Shown: positions 24,294-34,067, numbered from the stretch's first letter. The stretch: 64,000 nucleotides of DNA from Caldilineaceae bacterium (GCA_020846635.1 JADLDO010000064.1:248001-312000), one strand, 5' to 3'. Translations and numbers: made by a program. Notes: generated by a model from the letters alone, not told the origin.

Positions 24294-27212
24294 TTACTCT
24301 TCAAGCGCATCTGTCGCTGTCACAGCGGGCGAGGCCTCCAAAGTGGGCATAGGCGTAGGCTCCAGTTCCACGCCTGTCAGTTCAGCCAGCCGCGCAAGTG
24401 TTGCCTCCAGCGCGGCGACTTCCTCACCATAGCCCGCCCAATTCCCTTCGCGCGCATAGGTTTGCGCTTGTTCAAACTGCTCATTGGCCTGGGCGACCAA
24501 TTCCCCCACTGTAGCAGGTGCGGTTCCTGTCTCACCACCCGCACCAGAGGTCACCACTGCGGGCGCTGTCTCATTGCCAAAGGTCGCCAATTCGGCAAAC
24601 ACCGGCTCCGCCAGCAGATCTTCACCAAAGAGATCGACCAGGGCCAGCCCCAGATTTTCGGCCATGACGACCTTGTCCACCGTTGCGACAATCACCCGCT
24701 GTAACTCAGGGATACGCCCGGTCGCCGATTGCAAATAGAGCGGCTCGACATAGAGCAGCCCACCCGCCACCGGGATCACCAGGAGATTTCCCCGGATCGG
24801 GCTGGAACCTTGCTGATTCCACAGGGTCAATTGGGAGCGAATGACCGGGTCCTGGTCAATACGCGCCTCAATCTGTTTAGGGCCAAAGAAGAGCGTATCC
24901 GCCCCAAACTCATAGACCACCTTGCCCCCATAAACATCCGGGTCACTGCGCGCCGCCATCCACGCGATCATGTTCTCACGGTTGGTCGGTGTAAAGGGCA
25001 AAATTTGCACATATTCCAACTCTTCTGAACCTGGCAACTGCATCAGCACATAATATGGGTCCATGCGTACGGTGCTGCTCTCAAATATCTCCTCCGGCCA
25101 TGCCCACAGATCCTCGCGGTTATAGAACTCCGTGGCATCCGTCATATGGTAGGTGCGGTAAACCTCCGCCTGGACGCGAAACAAGTCCTCTGGATAGCGA
25201 ATATGCGCTCGCAGATCAGTGGGCATATCGCTCAGCGGAACAAAGAGATCGGGAAAGATGCGCGCATAGGCGGCGGCAATTGGCTCGCTGGGATCCATTA
25301 GATAGAAGCGCATCGTACCGTCATACGCATTGACAATGACTTTGACGGGATTGCGAATGTAATTGAGCGATCCCGCCGGTTCGCTATAGGGAAAGCGGTT
25401 GCTCACCGTGTAGGCATCGAGGATCCAGTGCAGACGCCCTTCATTATCAACGACAATGTAGGGGTCTTGGTCATAGCTCAAGAAAGGCGCAACCTCATTC
25501 ACACGCTCCATGATATTGCGCCGCCAGAGCAATTGGCTCTCCGCATCGATGTCCCGATTGAGCAGAATGTTAATATCAGCGAAGTGGATAGCAAAGAGCA
25601 GCCGCGCCCAGGTGCTCATGGCAATGCCGCTCTCTGCCTCAAAGCGTGTTGTGACATTGCCTTCGCCGCGAGGATAGTCGAACTCCGGCTCCTCCGTACG
25701 CGCAATCACATATTCATTGGTCAATTCACCAAAGTAGATCTGCGGTTGGGTGACGGTGATGATCCCTTGCGGCGGCAAATCTTTTACATAAAAGGAGGGA
25801 AGCCCGTCGCGTGTTACACGGGCAACGGGCGATGCAGCAACCCCGTAGCCGTGTGTATAGACCAGGCGACGGTTCACCCAGGTCTGGGCATCTTGCGAAA
25901 GATTCTCCGGAACCAGCTCGCGCGCCCCCAACATCACTTGATGCAGCTCGCCATCAATCTCATAGCGATCCACGTCAATATTATGGAACTGATAATAGAG
26001 CCGTAACGCCTGAATTTGATTGTACGTTTGCAACAAAGGACGATAATCCCACAGACGGATATTGCGCACAGTCTCTTGCTCTGCCAGCAGTTCGTCCACC
26101 CTGAGATCTGAGGAAATTTCATACGACCTCAGCTCAATCGTATCCAAATCATAGGCGGTGCGTGTAAACGCGATGTTATTCTCAATATATTGGCGTTCGA
26201 GATTCAATTCATTTGGGTTCACCTGGAAGCGCTGAACCAGCCCTGGATAGACATTTCCCGCCAAAATAGCGATCACAATCCACAGCCCCAACACGCCCAC
26301 CATCGCCCGCCACGCCTGGCGCAGAAATGCCGTCACAAGCAGGAGAATAGCCGTAATCAACGTCACGATAAAGAGAATATTATAGACGGGCAGTTGCGCC
26401 CGCACGTCGGTGTAACCGGCCCCGGCAAAGGAGCCGCGCCGGCTGTAGACCAGTTGAAAGGCATCCAACCGGTATTGCCACGCCACCAGCGCCAGTAAAA
26501 TCGCGCCCAAAATCGCCAGGTGGATCAACAAGGGACGCTGCACACGCCAGCCCCGCCAGAAAAGTCCGCTCACCAGCGCCACCGCCAGCAACGTCGCCGC
26601 TAGCAGGAAGATCAGCCACCCGCGCGCCCACAGCCAAATGGGGAGCGTAAAGAGGAAAAAACTCACATCCAGGTTGAAGAGCGGATCGCTCAGCCCGAAA
26701 GGATGCTGGTTCAAATAGACCAGCAGCGCCTCCCATTGTGTTGAAGTGCTCATGCCGACGAAGAGCGCCAAAATTGCGCCTGCGCCGACAATGAGTGTAG
26801 CAACACGCACGCCCGCGCCATCCGCAAAGATCTCCAGTGGCGTCCTCCCGCCTGGGCCAAAGGGCAGCCGCCGCGAAAGTCGCTGTGCAATCCACACGTT
26901 GATCGCCAAGAAGAGCCAAAAGACAACTGCACCCACAGCAAAAAGCCCAAACTGTGCCCACAGGCGCGTAATAAACACCTGTGACAGATTCAGGCTGTCG
27001 TACCATAGCAGGTCTGTGTAAAACGTGATGACGCGGTTAAACAAGACCAACAGTACGATGGGGATGACGAACCATAAAATTCTTCGTGGATTCCCGCCGC
27101 TTTCCACGGGGCGTCTTTGATTGGGGTCATTAGGAGGGATCCACCCACCTTCGCGCTGGAGATTCTCCTCCAGCGAACTGAGCAGATCGGCAAAAGGGTC
27201 ATTTTTTCCCAT
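24294..27212 (-). CDS. UPF0182 (COG1615) family membrane protein
   Basis: 972 residues: a soluble N-terminus, about seven spans between residues 45 and 315, then a very long extracytoplasmic domain. The family phrases DLLWYDSLNLSQVF, NIAFTRTAYDL, and YFGELTNEYVIARTEEPEFDYPRGE identify UPF0182, found mainly in Actinobacteria, Cyanobacteria and Chloroflexota. Function is unknown. The C-terminal 100 residues contain a coiled-coil-prone stretch (LVAQANEQFEQAQTYAREG) and a Pro/Thr tail. It follows the HtrA gene's neighbour on the same strand, 54 nt away. Confidence 0.95.
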   Translation of the reverse strand: MGKNDPFADLLSSLEENLQREGGWIPPNDPNQRRPVESGGNPRRILWFVIPIVLLVLFNRVITFYTDLLWYDSLNLSQVFITRLWAQFGLFAVGAVVFWLFLAINVWIAQRLSRRLPFGPGGRTPLEIFADGAGVRVATLIVGAGAILALFVGMSTSTQWEALLVYLNQHPFGLSDPLFNLDVSFFLFTLPIWLWARGWLIFLLAATLLAVALVSGLFWRGWRVQRPLLIHLAILGAILLALVAWQYRLDAFQLVYSRRGSFAGAGYTDVRAQLPVYNILFIVTLITAILLLVTAFLRQAWRAMVGVLGLWIVIAILAGNVYPGLVQRFQVNPNELNLERQYIENNIAFTRTAYDLDTIELRSYEISSDLRVDELLAEQETVRNIRLWDYRPLLQTYNQIQALRLYYQFHNIDVDRYEIDGELHQVMLGARELVPENLSQDAQTWVNRRLVYTHGYGVAASPVARVTRDGLPSFYVKDLPPQGIITVTQPQIYFGELTNEYVIARTEEPEFDYPRGEGNVTTRFEAESGIAMSTWARLLFAIHFADINILLNRDIDAESQLLWRRNIMERVNEVAPFLSYDQDPYIVVDNEGRLHWILDAYTVSNRFPYSEPAGSLNYIRNPVKVIVNAYDGTMRFYLMDPSEPIAAAYARIFPDLFVPLSDMPTDLRAHIRYPEDLFRVQAEVYRTYHMTDATEFYNREDLWAWPEEIFESSTVRMDPYYVLMQLPGSEELEYVQILPFTPTNRENMIAWMAARSDPDVYGGKVVYEFGADTLFFGPKQIEARIDQDPVIRSQLTLWNQQGSSPIRGNLLVIPVAGGLLYVEPLYLQSATGRIPELQRVIVATVDKVVMAENLGLALVDLFGEDLLAEPVFAELATFGNETAPAVVTSGAGGETGTAPATVGELVAQANEQFEQAQTYAREGNWAGYGEEVAALEATLARLAELTGVELEPTPMPTLEASPAVTATDALEE

Positions 27213-27366
27213 GTTGGAGTCCTTTATTAAGAAGTCAATAGGTTGATTCTATCATCCAGTGGAGCGCCAGCCTGTGAAGTCGCTCCCTATCTGGCCCGCG
27301 CAGAACAAGTAAGCAACAACACCTTCCGCACAGGCGCACGCTCGCCATCTCTCACCAGGGCTGTGA

Positions 27367-27372
27367 TATAAT
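27367..27372 (+). promoter_or_regulatory. Extended -10 promoter placed for leaderless transcription
   Basis: TG-A-TATAAT ends 7 nt before the ATG at 27380, so transcription would start at or next to the start codon. Confidence 0.55.
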
Positions 27373-27379
27373 CGCGGCC

Positions 27380-27847
27380 ATGTCTACACCCAAATGGCCC
27401 GATGCCCTACAACCGCCTCAGCCTGCCCACCTTCAGGAGTTGATCACCTCGTTTTGGGTAGACTTGGCGACTTTGGCAGATTTGCTTGCGCGCGAACAAT
27501 TCCTCCTTGCCGCGGAACAAGTACACACCTTGCGCCAGACAGTCTTGCAGATGATGTTGGCGCTGAATGGCATCCAACGACCTACGACGCGCGACCTTAA
27601 TCTCTATCTTAGCGCCAGCCAGCGCACAGCCTTAGAAAAGACATTGCTACAGCCGAGCGCGGAAGATGAACCAATGGCCGAGATCTGGATCGCGCAAGCC
27701 GTGGCGCTGGTAGTAATCTATCGTTGGTACGCACCCCAGTTAGAGGCCAAGTATGGCCTGCTCTATCCCCACGACCAAGAAAAGGCTGCGTGGCAGCTTC
27801 TCGTGGCAAACTTGCCCACCTGGCCTCGGCAGGTCACGACAGAGTGA
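27380..27847 (+). CDS. Hypothetical helical protein
   Basis: 155 residues, mostly helical and rich in Leu and Ala, with no signal or span. The middle part (AEQVHTLRQTVLQMMLALNG, then LSASQRTALEKTL) resembles the helical tail of nucleotidyltransferase or HEPN-type proteins, but I cannot assign a family. There is no Shine-Dalgarno; an extended -10 sits just before the ATG. Its stop overlaps a possible GTG start of the glycosyltransferase gene. Confidence 0.65.
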   Translation: MSTPKWPDALQPPQPAHLQELITSFWVDLATLADLLAREQFLLAAEQVHTLRQTVLQMMLALNGIQRPTTRDLNLYLSASQRTALEKTLLQPSAEDEPMAEIWIAQAVALVVIYRWYAPQLEAKYGLLYPHDQEKAAWQLLVANLPTWPRQVTTE

Positions 27848-27858
27848 ATCCAGAAGCT

Positions 27859-29049
27859 ATGTCCCTACGCATTGTCTTTGTCGCCCCATTTGGCCTAAAA
27901 CAGAAGACCACCGTCTGGGCGCGCACCCTGCCTATGGCCCAGGCGCTTGTTGCCGCGGGTCACAGCGCAACCATCCTGATTCCACCGTGGGATTCACCCG
28001 AAGACGCAGGCAAGACAGAAACCATTGGCGGCGTGCGTATGCAACAGCTCCCATTGGGCGGGGGTCTGCTCGCAACGGTGCGACGGATGGTACAGGCTGT
28101 GGATCAAGCAATGCCGCATATTGTACATATTGTCAAGCCGCGCGCCCACGCCGGTCTTGTCCAGTGGTGGCTCTGGCAGCGCCGCCCTTATCGCCAGCAG
28201 GCAGCCCCCAGGATTCTGCTCGATGTGGACGATTGGGAACAGGCATGGAACCCGGTCAACCGCTATCACTGGTTTGTCGGTCAATTCTTGCGTCGGCAGG
28301 AAGAATGGGGAATCCGCCACGCCGACGGTATTACGGCTGCCAGCCGCTGGCTTGAGCAAAAAGTGGCAACGGTCGCGCCCCACATCCCCACCCTCTATCT
28401 TCCCAATGGGGTCAATCCCTTATCGGCTCCCCAATTCAACCGTTCTGCGACACCGGATCGTCCCCCTCAAGTTCTTTTCTTCACCCGCTTCATTGAGGTA
28501 TCGCCCGACTGGCTCAAGACCTTTTGGGCGGAGTTGCACAGTCAGATGCCCAGCGCACAACTGGTCATCGCTGGAACCCCCGTCCAACCCTGGCTCGCCG
28601 CGCCATTTCAGACGGCGCTGGCTGGAGAGCCTCAAATAACATGGACAGGCTATGTCCCTTCCAATGAACTGGGCGACCTCTATGCCCGCGCGACCTGTGC
28701 GATCTTCCCTGCCACCCCCATCCCACTCCTTGAAGCCAAGTGCAGCGTGCGCCTCGCCACCACCTTACTACACGGCGTCCCCGTCATCGCCAGTGCTGTG
28801 GGTGAGCAATCTAGTTATGGCGCAGACGGTGCAGCCCAGCTTGTGCCCGCGCGCGCAACGCCTGTCGAATTTGCGCGCGCCGTGGTCGAGGTACTTCAGA
28901 ACCCGGCGCAGCACGCAGCGTTGCGCGCCCACGCGACGGATCGATTACTGACACGCTACGCTTGGTCACACCTCACCGCACAGCTTCTCGATTTCTACAC
29001 AACGCTTCTCGACCAGCCTCGCGCATCCACAACCTTACGGCAGCGGTAG
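27859..29049 (+). CDS. GT4-type glycosyltransferase
   Basis: 396 residues from ATG 27859; a GTG at 27844, overlapping the previous stop, is an alternative. The N-terminal domain has FVAPFGLKQKTTVWARTLPMAQAL, the C-terminal domain has LFFTRFIEVSPDWL and the family loop PATPIPLLEAKCSVRLATTLLHGVPVIAS with the sugar-nucleotide-binding Glu. This is a GT-B fold enzyme acting in the cytoplasm on lipid or glycan acceptors. It ends in a 15-nt convergent overlap with trmI. Confidence 0.88.
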   Translation: MSLRIVFVAPFGLKQKTTVWARTLPMAQALVAAGHSATILIPPWDSPEDAGKTETIGGVRMQQLPLGGGLLATVRRMVQAVDQAMPHIVHIVKPRAHAGLVQWWLWQRRPYRQQAAPRILLDVDDWEQAWNPVNRYHWFVGQFLRRQEEWGIRHADGITAASRWLEQKVATVAPHIPTLYLPNGVNPLSAPQFNRSATPDRPPQVLFFTRFIEVSPDWLKTFWAELHSQMPSAQLVIAGTPVQPWLAAPFQTALAGEPQITWTGYVPSNELGDLYARATCAIFPATPIPLLEAKCSVRLATTLLHGVPVIASAVGEQSSYGADGAAQLVPARATPVEFARAVVEVLQNPAQHAALRAHATDRLLTRYAWSHLTAQLLDFYTTLLDQPRASTTLRQR

Positions 29050-30024
29050 CCGCGGATATTTACGACTCTCGTCCGGCTCATCAGCCGCGCGCCGCGCCGC
29101 TTCTTCGGCAATCTCCTCCTCCATGCGCTTGCGTGCGCGATACCGCTGGCGATCCCTGCCTTGCCAACGCTCCATCTCAATGCCAAGCGGCATGCAGCGC
29201 GCAAAGACCAAAAATCCCGTATGCCCATTCATGTTCTCGTCAGGTCGCAGCCGTTCAGGAATCGGCTTATAGGCGCGCAGCAGTAGTTCCTCTACAGCCA
29301 CATCGGCAAAGCCATGCTGGTCAAGTCCGCTTAATAAGTCGGTGACTTGATTGGTCGTAGGCAGCAAACTGGCAAAGAAGCCCCCCGGCTTGAGCGCAGC
29401 GCGCGCGGCCCCCAGAAACTCCCACGGGGTGCGGACATCCAAAAAGAGCGCATCAACCCCCTCCTGACGGAATCCGCCATCAATCGAACCGAGCGACATC
29501 TCCACATACGGCAGCAGACCAACGCGCTCAAGATTGCGCCGCGCCAGTTGATGGGTGTCCGGGCGCACTTCATAGGTGTAGACCTTCCCCAACGGTGCCA
29601 CAGCCCATGCCAGCGCTGTGGTCAACACGCCGGAACCTGTACCCGCCTCCACCACGCGCGACCCTGCACGCAGGTTCAACCGGTGAACCAAATAGGCGGC
29701 ATCTTTGGGATAGATGATCTGTGTGCCTCGCTTCACATGGGTCATCAGGTCACTCAAGGAAGGCTCCAGCACCAATGCCGGCTGCTCCAACGTGCTAAGC
29801 ACCACCGTACCCCACGGTTGCCCGATCATGTCATCGTGGGCAAAAATGCCCAAATGCGTATGCAACTGCTGCCCACGACGCAGCGTGATCAGATAACTCT
29901 TTTGGCCCGCGGCCATCAAAAGCACCAGGTCACGCTCTTGGGTGTGGGTCGTCGTGGGACGAAACCACGGCGATATTGCGGTACTATTCATGCCCGTACG
30001 ATTTTCTTGTAAAGATTCATCCAT
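29035..30024 (-). CDS. trmI: tRNA (adenine-N1)-methyltransferase, TrmI type
   Basis: 329 residues. The family start GQKSYLITLRRGQQLHTHLG, the segment TQIIYPKDAAYLVHRLNLRAGSRVVEAGTGSG (SAM motif I, about 126-132) and LDVRTPW (about 195-201) match the bacterial/archaeal TrmI that makes m1A58 in tRNA. The C-terminal 50 residues (RQRYRARKRMEEEIAEEAARRAAD) are an extra basic helix. Gene overlaps the 3' end of the glycosyltransferase gene on the other strand. Confidence 0.92.
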   Translation of the reverse strand: MDESLQENRTGMNSTAISPWFRPTTTHTQERDLVLLMAAGQKSYLITLRRGQQLHTHLGIFAHDDMIGQPWGTVVLSTLEQPALVLEPSLSDLMTHVKRGTQIIYPKDAAYLVHRLNLRAGSRVVEAGTGSGVLTTALAWAVAPLGKVYTYEVRPDTHQLARRNLERVGLLPYVEMSLGSIDGGFRQEGVDALFLDVRTPWEFLGAARAALKPGGFFASLLPTTNQVTDLLSGLDQHGFADVAVEELLLRAYKPIPERLRPDENMNGHTGFLVFARCMPLGIEMERWQGRDRQRYRARKRMEEEIAEEAARRAADEPDESRKYPRLPLP

Positions 30025-30561
30025 AGATTTTGCTCAATTCGCCCTAATACTTATTTCGGTGCCAAGTTCGTCATCATGTAATAAGACCACATCATAACCA
30101 CATCATGACACAAACTCACTGTAACGCATTGGGTGTAACGGATTCACCGCAACGGCTCGAGTATCCTGCTTCGAGGCTGGCGGTTCGATAACAGTTTGAT
30201 GCATTGACAGCATCGCAAATGGTAGCATTGTGGCGGCATTATACGTGCAAACGAGTTGACATGCACTTGCGGGGTGTGTACAATACGACTTGGATGAGGA
30301 TAGTGGGAGAAGCAACCTAATGATGACGCTGCAAACCCACGAAAAAGTACGTGCAAAAATACCTAGCAAGTATTTAGCAGCTTCTCACTTTCCTCAACTA
30401 CGATCATTCATCCACCCACAGCGAATTCATTCTACCCGGATTTATTTCTACAACCGTCTGCAACCGTACCTGTCACAACTACGCGAATCATCCCTGCTCC
30501 AAAAAACGCGTATTTGCTGCTTGCATCTATTATCTATGCCCATTTATAGGAGGAATTGTTC
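30025..30561. other. 537-base intergenic stretch with the lipoprotein promoter
   Basis: It separates divergent trmI and the lipoprotein gene. It contains a consensus promoter at 30256-30284 and a leader of about 270 nt with no convincing ORF. No repeat or stable hairpin stands out. Confidence 0.5.
30256..30284 (+). promoter_or_regulatory. Sigma-70 promoter of the repeat lipoprotein
   Basis: TTGACA (30256-30261), a 17-nt spacer and TACAAT (30279-30284). The expected start is near 30291. Confidence 0.8.
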
Positions 30562-31575
30562 ATGCAAAAGCGGCGACTTCTAAGCTGGCTCACATTGCTC
30601 TCTGTCGCGGTCATTGTTTTGGCAGGTTGTGCGCCCCGCGCAACCAGCGGTGCGACGGCGAGCCAAGCTGCTCAGGATTCCCTGGTCGTGGATCTACCGG
30701 CTCTGGTCATTGACATCGACAGCTCTGGGCAACCCAGCGTCGGCAACGTCCCTCTTGCCCAACTAGGGGCGCAGTTCGCTCCGGGGATGCTGGATTCTTT
30801 GGTCGTGCCCAGCGACATGGTCGCTTTAATGACCGAGAGCGACATTCAGCATATCCAGATCGACAACAGCCCGAATGGTCTGCTGCTGCTCGTCAATGGT
30901 GAACCGAGTCCCTCAATCAAGTGGGACGGTCAAATCCTCTCTGACACCGGTGGCTTGATCACCCAGATGGGTGCAGGCGCGCCCGTACTGGAGAAAATGC
31001 TGCCTGTGGTTGCGAATTTGGGGTTTGGCGTCATCGTCCGCTTCCCGCTGCAAGAGGGTGTAGCCGCCATTCCCACCTATGTTGAAGGTGGCGAAGCAGC
31101 TTTGGCCTCTCGGCAAGCGCAGGATGCATTCCTGGCAACAGTAGGCGAAGCGCCGCCCACCATCACCTTGCCTGTCTTCTACAATGAAGATGGCACCTGG
31201 CGCGTGGGCGATCTCTCCGACACTGAATGGACCAACCTGACCGGCCTCCCGTTGCAAGCCGCACGCCTCCAACCGGGTATGATTCAGAGCCTCATTACCT
31301 CCGGCGTCACAGAGGTTTCAATCTTCACTAACAGTGATGGCCTGCACCTCAGCATCAACGGTCGTGCGCTCCCCTACATCGGTTGGGCAGATGGTGAGAT
31401 CAATCACCTGCTCGGCCTGGGTGAACAACTGGGCCTGTGGAATACCCTTGCCGACTCTGGCATGAACATGGGCGAAGTGATCAGCATGGTTGAAACACTG
31501 CTGCCCGCTGTGCAATCAACCAATACCAACATCAACGTCTACTTCCCAGGCAGCTTGGCCCACGCCTCTCAGTAA
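30562..31575 (+). CDS. Lipoprotein with two internal repeats
   Basis: 337 residues from ATG 30562, with AGGAGG 8 nt upstream. The signal LLSVAVIVLAGC has its lipid-modified Cys near residue 22. The mature part has two similar halves of about 130 residues; each contains an N-G-L-x-L-x-V/I-N-G-x-x-x-P strand pair followed by a W-x-D/x-G turn (SPNGLLLLVNGEPSPSIKWD and SDGLHLSINGRALPYIGWAD). It probably arose by duplication and is exposed outside the membrane. Function unknown. Confidence 0.85.
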   Translation: MQKRRLLSWLTLLSVAVIVLAGCAPRATSGATASQAAQDSLVVDLPALVIDIDSSGQPSVGNVPLAQLGAQFAPGMLDSLVVPSDMVALMTESDIQHIQIDNSPNGLLLLVNGEPSPSIKWDGQILSDTGGLITQMGAGAPVLEKMLPVVANLGFGVIVRFPLQEGVAAIPTYVEGGEAALASRQAQDAFLATVGEAPPTITLPVFYNEDGTWRVGDLSDTEWTNLTGLPLQAARLQPGMIQSLITSGVTEVSIFTNSDGLHLSINGRALPYIGWADGEINHLLGLGEQLGLWNTLADSGMNMGEVISMVETLLPAVQSTNTNINVYFPGSLAHASQ

Positions 31576-31595
31576 GGTACTAAGCTCTCAAGACC

Positions 31596-31629
31596 ACAGG
31601 GGGATGCGCGTGAAGTGCATCCCCCTGTT
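31596..31629 (+). terminator. Rho-independent terminator
   Basis: ACAGGGGGATGC pairs with GCATCCCCCTGT around a short loop, followed by TTATTTC. It lies 21 nt after the lipoprotein stop. Confidence 0.85.
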
Positions 31630-31677
31630 TATTTCTTCCTCTTATTTCTTACCTCTTATTTCCTACCTCAGCGTCCC

Positions 31678-32322
31678 CTACTCCAACATCGCCGCCCGCC
31701 CCAACGCACGCGCCGCAGCAATCAGGGGAGAGACATCACCCACCCCAATCCGTCCTTCCGCCACCATTCGCATATGCGGACGCTGGTCGCGCTGCACAGA
31801 AACCCACACAAGCGCGGGCGTGAAACGTGCATACATATCTTGTAGAACGCGTTTCAGCGTTCCAACATTCGTCCCGCGCGTCGCATATTCAGATCGGGCA
31901 AAGTCCAACTGGGCATAGACCCACGGCGCGCGGCCAGGGTTCACGCCCAGCGCGCGAGCAGGCGGCTGTCCTCGCACCCAAATGACCTCTGCGGTCGGCG
32001 CATCCTGAAAGATGCCGGAAATCTGCAAGCGCGCCCGTCGGCCTCCCAGCCACAGCCGCGCCAAATCCACGGGGTTGAAAATAGACACCGGCTGATAGCT
32101 AATGTTAAACTCGCGAAAGCGTTCAGGGGGCGGTTCAATCGTCACAGCAAAGCCCCAGGCTCCCGTCCGGCTGCGCGCAACATAGCGACCAAAGGTGGAG
32201 TCACTGACTGCAGCCAACATGGCGGTTGTACGCCGTCGCTTTTGCAGCCAGCCAGCAAAGAACGCCAATCCCAAAATGAGCGTCACTGCGACCAGGTCGG
32301 CAGCGACACTCGTTTCAGACAA
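31678..32322 (-). CDS. Membrane-anchored hypothetical protein
   Basis: 214 residues. One N-terminal span (ADLVAVTLILGLAFFAGWL, about 8-26) is followed by a basic stop-transfer, then a cytoplasmic domain with no family I recognise (RTGAWGFAVTIEPPPERFREFNISY, LARLWLGGRRARLQISG). It is divergent from ybaK, sharing a 72-nt control region. Confidence 0.7.
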   Translation of the reverse strand: MSETSVAADLVAVTLILGLAFFAGWLQKRRRTTAMLAAVSDSTFGRYVARSRTGAWGFAVTIEPPPERFREFNISYQPVSIFNPVDLARLWLGGRRARLQISGIFQDAPTAEVIWVRGQPPARALGVNPGRAPWVYAQLDFARSEYATRGTNVGTLKRVLQDMYARFTPALVWVSVQRDQRPHMRMVAEGRIGVGDVSPLIAAARALGRAAMLE

Positions 32323-32394
32323 CCGGCTCCACAGATCGCCTTTGAGAATCTCGCCTAGAATCTCAGATACAATTTCAGACAGAATCGCCGCCCT

Positions 32395-32874
32395 ATGGAG
32401 TTCAAAAACAACGTTACACGCCTGCTAGACAGCAAAAAAGTTGCCTACCAACTGCATCTCTATGACTATGCTGCCGGAATTGAGTCAGCCGTCCAGGTCG
32501 CGGACACTATCGGGCTCCCCACAGCCCAGGTCTTTAAGACCCTGGTCGCGCTGCCCGACCAGCCCAACCGCAAACCGATGCTCGCCATCATCCCAGGCCC
32601 CGACACACTGGACCTCAAAGTATTGGCGAAGGCCGCCGGTCTGAAAAAAGCAAAGATGGCCTCACACGCTGAAGCCGAGGCGCTGACAGGACTGCAAACG
32701 GGAGGCATCAGCCCCCTTGCCCTTATCAATAAGGGCTTCGAGATCTATCTCTCTGACCAGGCGCAAGCCTTTGACACTATCGCCGTGAGTGCCGGTCAAC
32801 GCGGGGCCAACATTCAACTCAATGTCAAGGATTTGGTCAAGCTCACCAATGCACGCTTGGTCAAATTAGCCTAG
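32395..32874 (+). CDS. ybaK: Cys-tRNA(Pro)/Cys-tRNA(Cys) deacylase
   Basis: 159 residues. The segments VFKTLVAL, KAAGLKKAKMASHAEAEALTG and the C-terminal GGISPLAL are those of YbaK/EbsC, a free-standing editing domain that removes Cys from mischarged tRNA-Pro. The catalytic lysine lies in VFKTL (near residue 46). The stop codon shares bases with the stop of the convergent SIS gene. A -10 element TACAAT lies at 32368-32373 with no clear ribosome binding site. Confidence 0.95.
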   Translation: MEFKNNVTRLLDSKKVAYQLHLYDYAAGIESAVQVADTIGLPTAQVFKTLVALPDQPNRKPMLAIIPGPDTLDLKVLAKAAGLKKAKMASHAEAEALTGLQTGGISPLALINKGFEIYLSDQAQAFDTIAVSAGQRGANIQLNVKDLVKLTNARLVKLA

Positions 32875-33923
32875 CGCGTCTCCGTCACCTTACGCAGCCC
32901 GCGCGGATGGTCGGGATCGTAGTCACGCGCATAGGCCAGATACATCGCAAAGAGTTGGCCTGGAACAATGGCAGTCAAGGGCGACAGCCACTCCGGCAGC
33001 GTGGCCCTGAGCGGCAGTTGTGTGCGCCCCAGCGCCAATGTAGCCGCATCATCGCTGATGACGACCGGCTCTGCCTCCCGCTGTCGCAACACCTGGATAA
33101 AATCGCGAATCTCCGGCAACATGACGCCGGTGGGCGCAACCACAATCGCCGGGAAGCCATTTTCGATCAACGCCAATGGGCCATGCAAAAAATCAGCGCT
33201 GCTATAGGGTTCGGCAAGGGTGTAAGTCAACTCCTTGAGCTTTAGCGCCAACTCAAAGGCGCTGGCATAGTTATAGCCGCGGCCAATCACCACGCACGAA
33301 GTCATATAGCGATAGCGCTCCACCACCTGCGCTACCGTCGGGGCAACCGTCAGCACTTGCGCCACGGCCTCTGGTACGCCCGCCAATGCCGCCTGCATGT
33401 CGCCATCATCGGCCAAGTGCGCGCCCAACATGGCAATCGCCATCAACTCACTCGTATAGGTCTTGGTTGCAGCAATCGAACGTTCCTCGCCCGCGTGCAG
33501 TTCCACAACAAAATCAGCCTGGTTCGCCAAGTCAGAATCAGCAAAATTTGTAATCGCCGCGGTTAAAGCACCCTGTCGCTTGGCATCTTCGATCACGCCG
33601 ACAATATCAGGACTCTTGCCACTTTGACTAATGCCAATCACCAGAGCATTCTTCAAGCGCGGCGGACGTTGATAGATGGTATAAAGGCTCGGCGTGGCAA
33701 GGGCCACAGGAAGACCGTTGAACGCGCCCAGCAGATAATTGGCATAGCGTCCAGCGTTATCACTGGTGCCTCTGGCGGCAATCAACACATAATTGATCTC
33801 CCGCCGCCTGATCTGCGCGGCCAACTGCCGGATCGTCGCTTGCTCCAGACGCAAGAGGCTCTCCAGAACAGCGGGCTGCTCATGAATCTCACCATAGAGA
33901 TGGGACGCAGCGATTGTTGACAT
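32871..33923 (-). CDS. SIS-domain sugar isomerase/deaminase (GlmS C-half like)
   Basis: 350 residues from ATG 33923 (GAAGGA upstream); the longer frame to 34010 lacks support. Two SIS domains: AARGTSDNAGRYANYLLG (about 51-68), ISQSGKSPD, KTYTSELMAIAM (about 153-164) and, in the second, VIGRGYNYASAFELALKLKE. The order matches the isomerase half of glucosamine-6-phosphate synthase without its glutaminase domain, as in NagB-II-type deaminases and AgaS. It probably acts on an amino-sugar phosphate. The stop overlaps the ybaK stop. Confidence 0.88.
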   Translation of the reverse strand: MSTIAASHLYGEIHEQPAVLESLLRLEQATIRQLAAQIRRREINYVLIAARGTSDNAGRYANYLLGAFNGLPVALATPSLYTIYQRPPRLKNALVIGISQSGKSPDIVGVIEDAKRQGALTAAITNFADSDLANQADFVVELHAGEERSIAATKTYTSELMAIAMLGAHLADDGDMQAALAGVPEAVAQVLTVAPTVAQVVERYRYMTSCVVIGRGYNYASAFELALKLKELTYTLAEPYSSADFLHGPLALIENGFPAIVVAPTGVMLPEIRDFIQVLRQREAEPVVISDDAATLALGRTQLPLRATLPEWLSPLTAIVPGQLFAMYLAYARDYDPDHPRGLRKVTETR

Positions 33924-34045
33924 AGACAAGTCCTTCGACAAAACAAATGGCGCTCTGGCGCTGATAGCCGCGGTACATGACCTACCCATTATACAAGGCA
34001 GGGGGAGCAAGACCGAATCCCATTTTGAAGCAGCTCTCTGCCAAC

Positions 34046-34067
34046 AAAAAAGCCGCCCAAGGGCGGC
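34046..34067 (-). terminator. Rho-independent terminator
   Basis: On the minus strand GCCGCCC-TT-GGGCGGC is followed by TTTTTT. It lies 45 nt after the stop of the fusion protein gene. Confidence 0.85.

Noticed and set aside
31630..31675. Pyrimidine-rich near-repeats (CTTATTTCTTACC, CTTATTTCCTACC)
   Set aside because: Two or three imperfect copies next to a terminator; too short and simple to call a repeat element.
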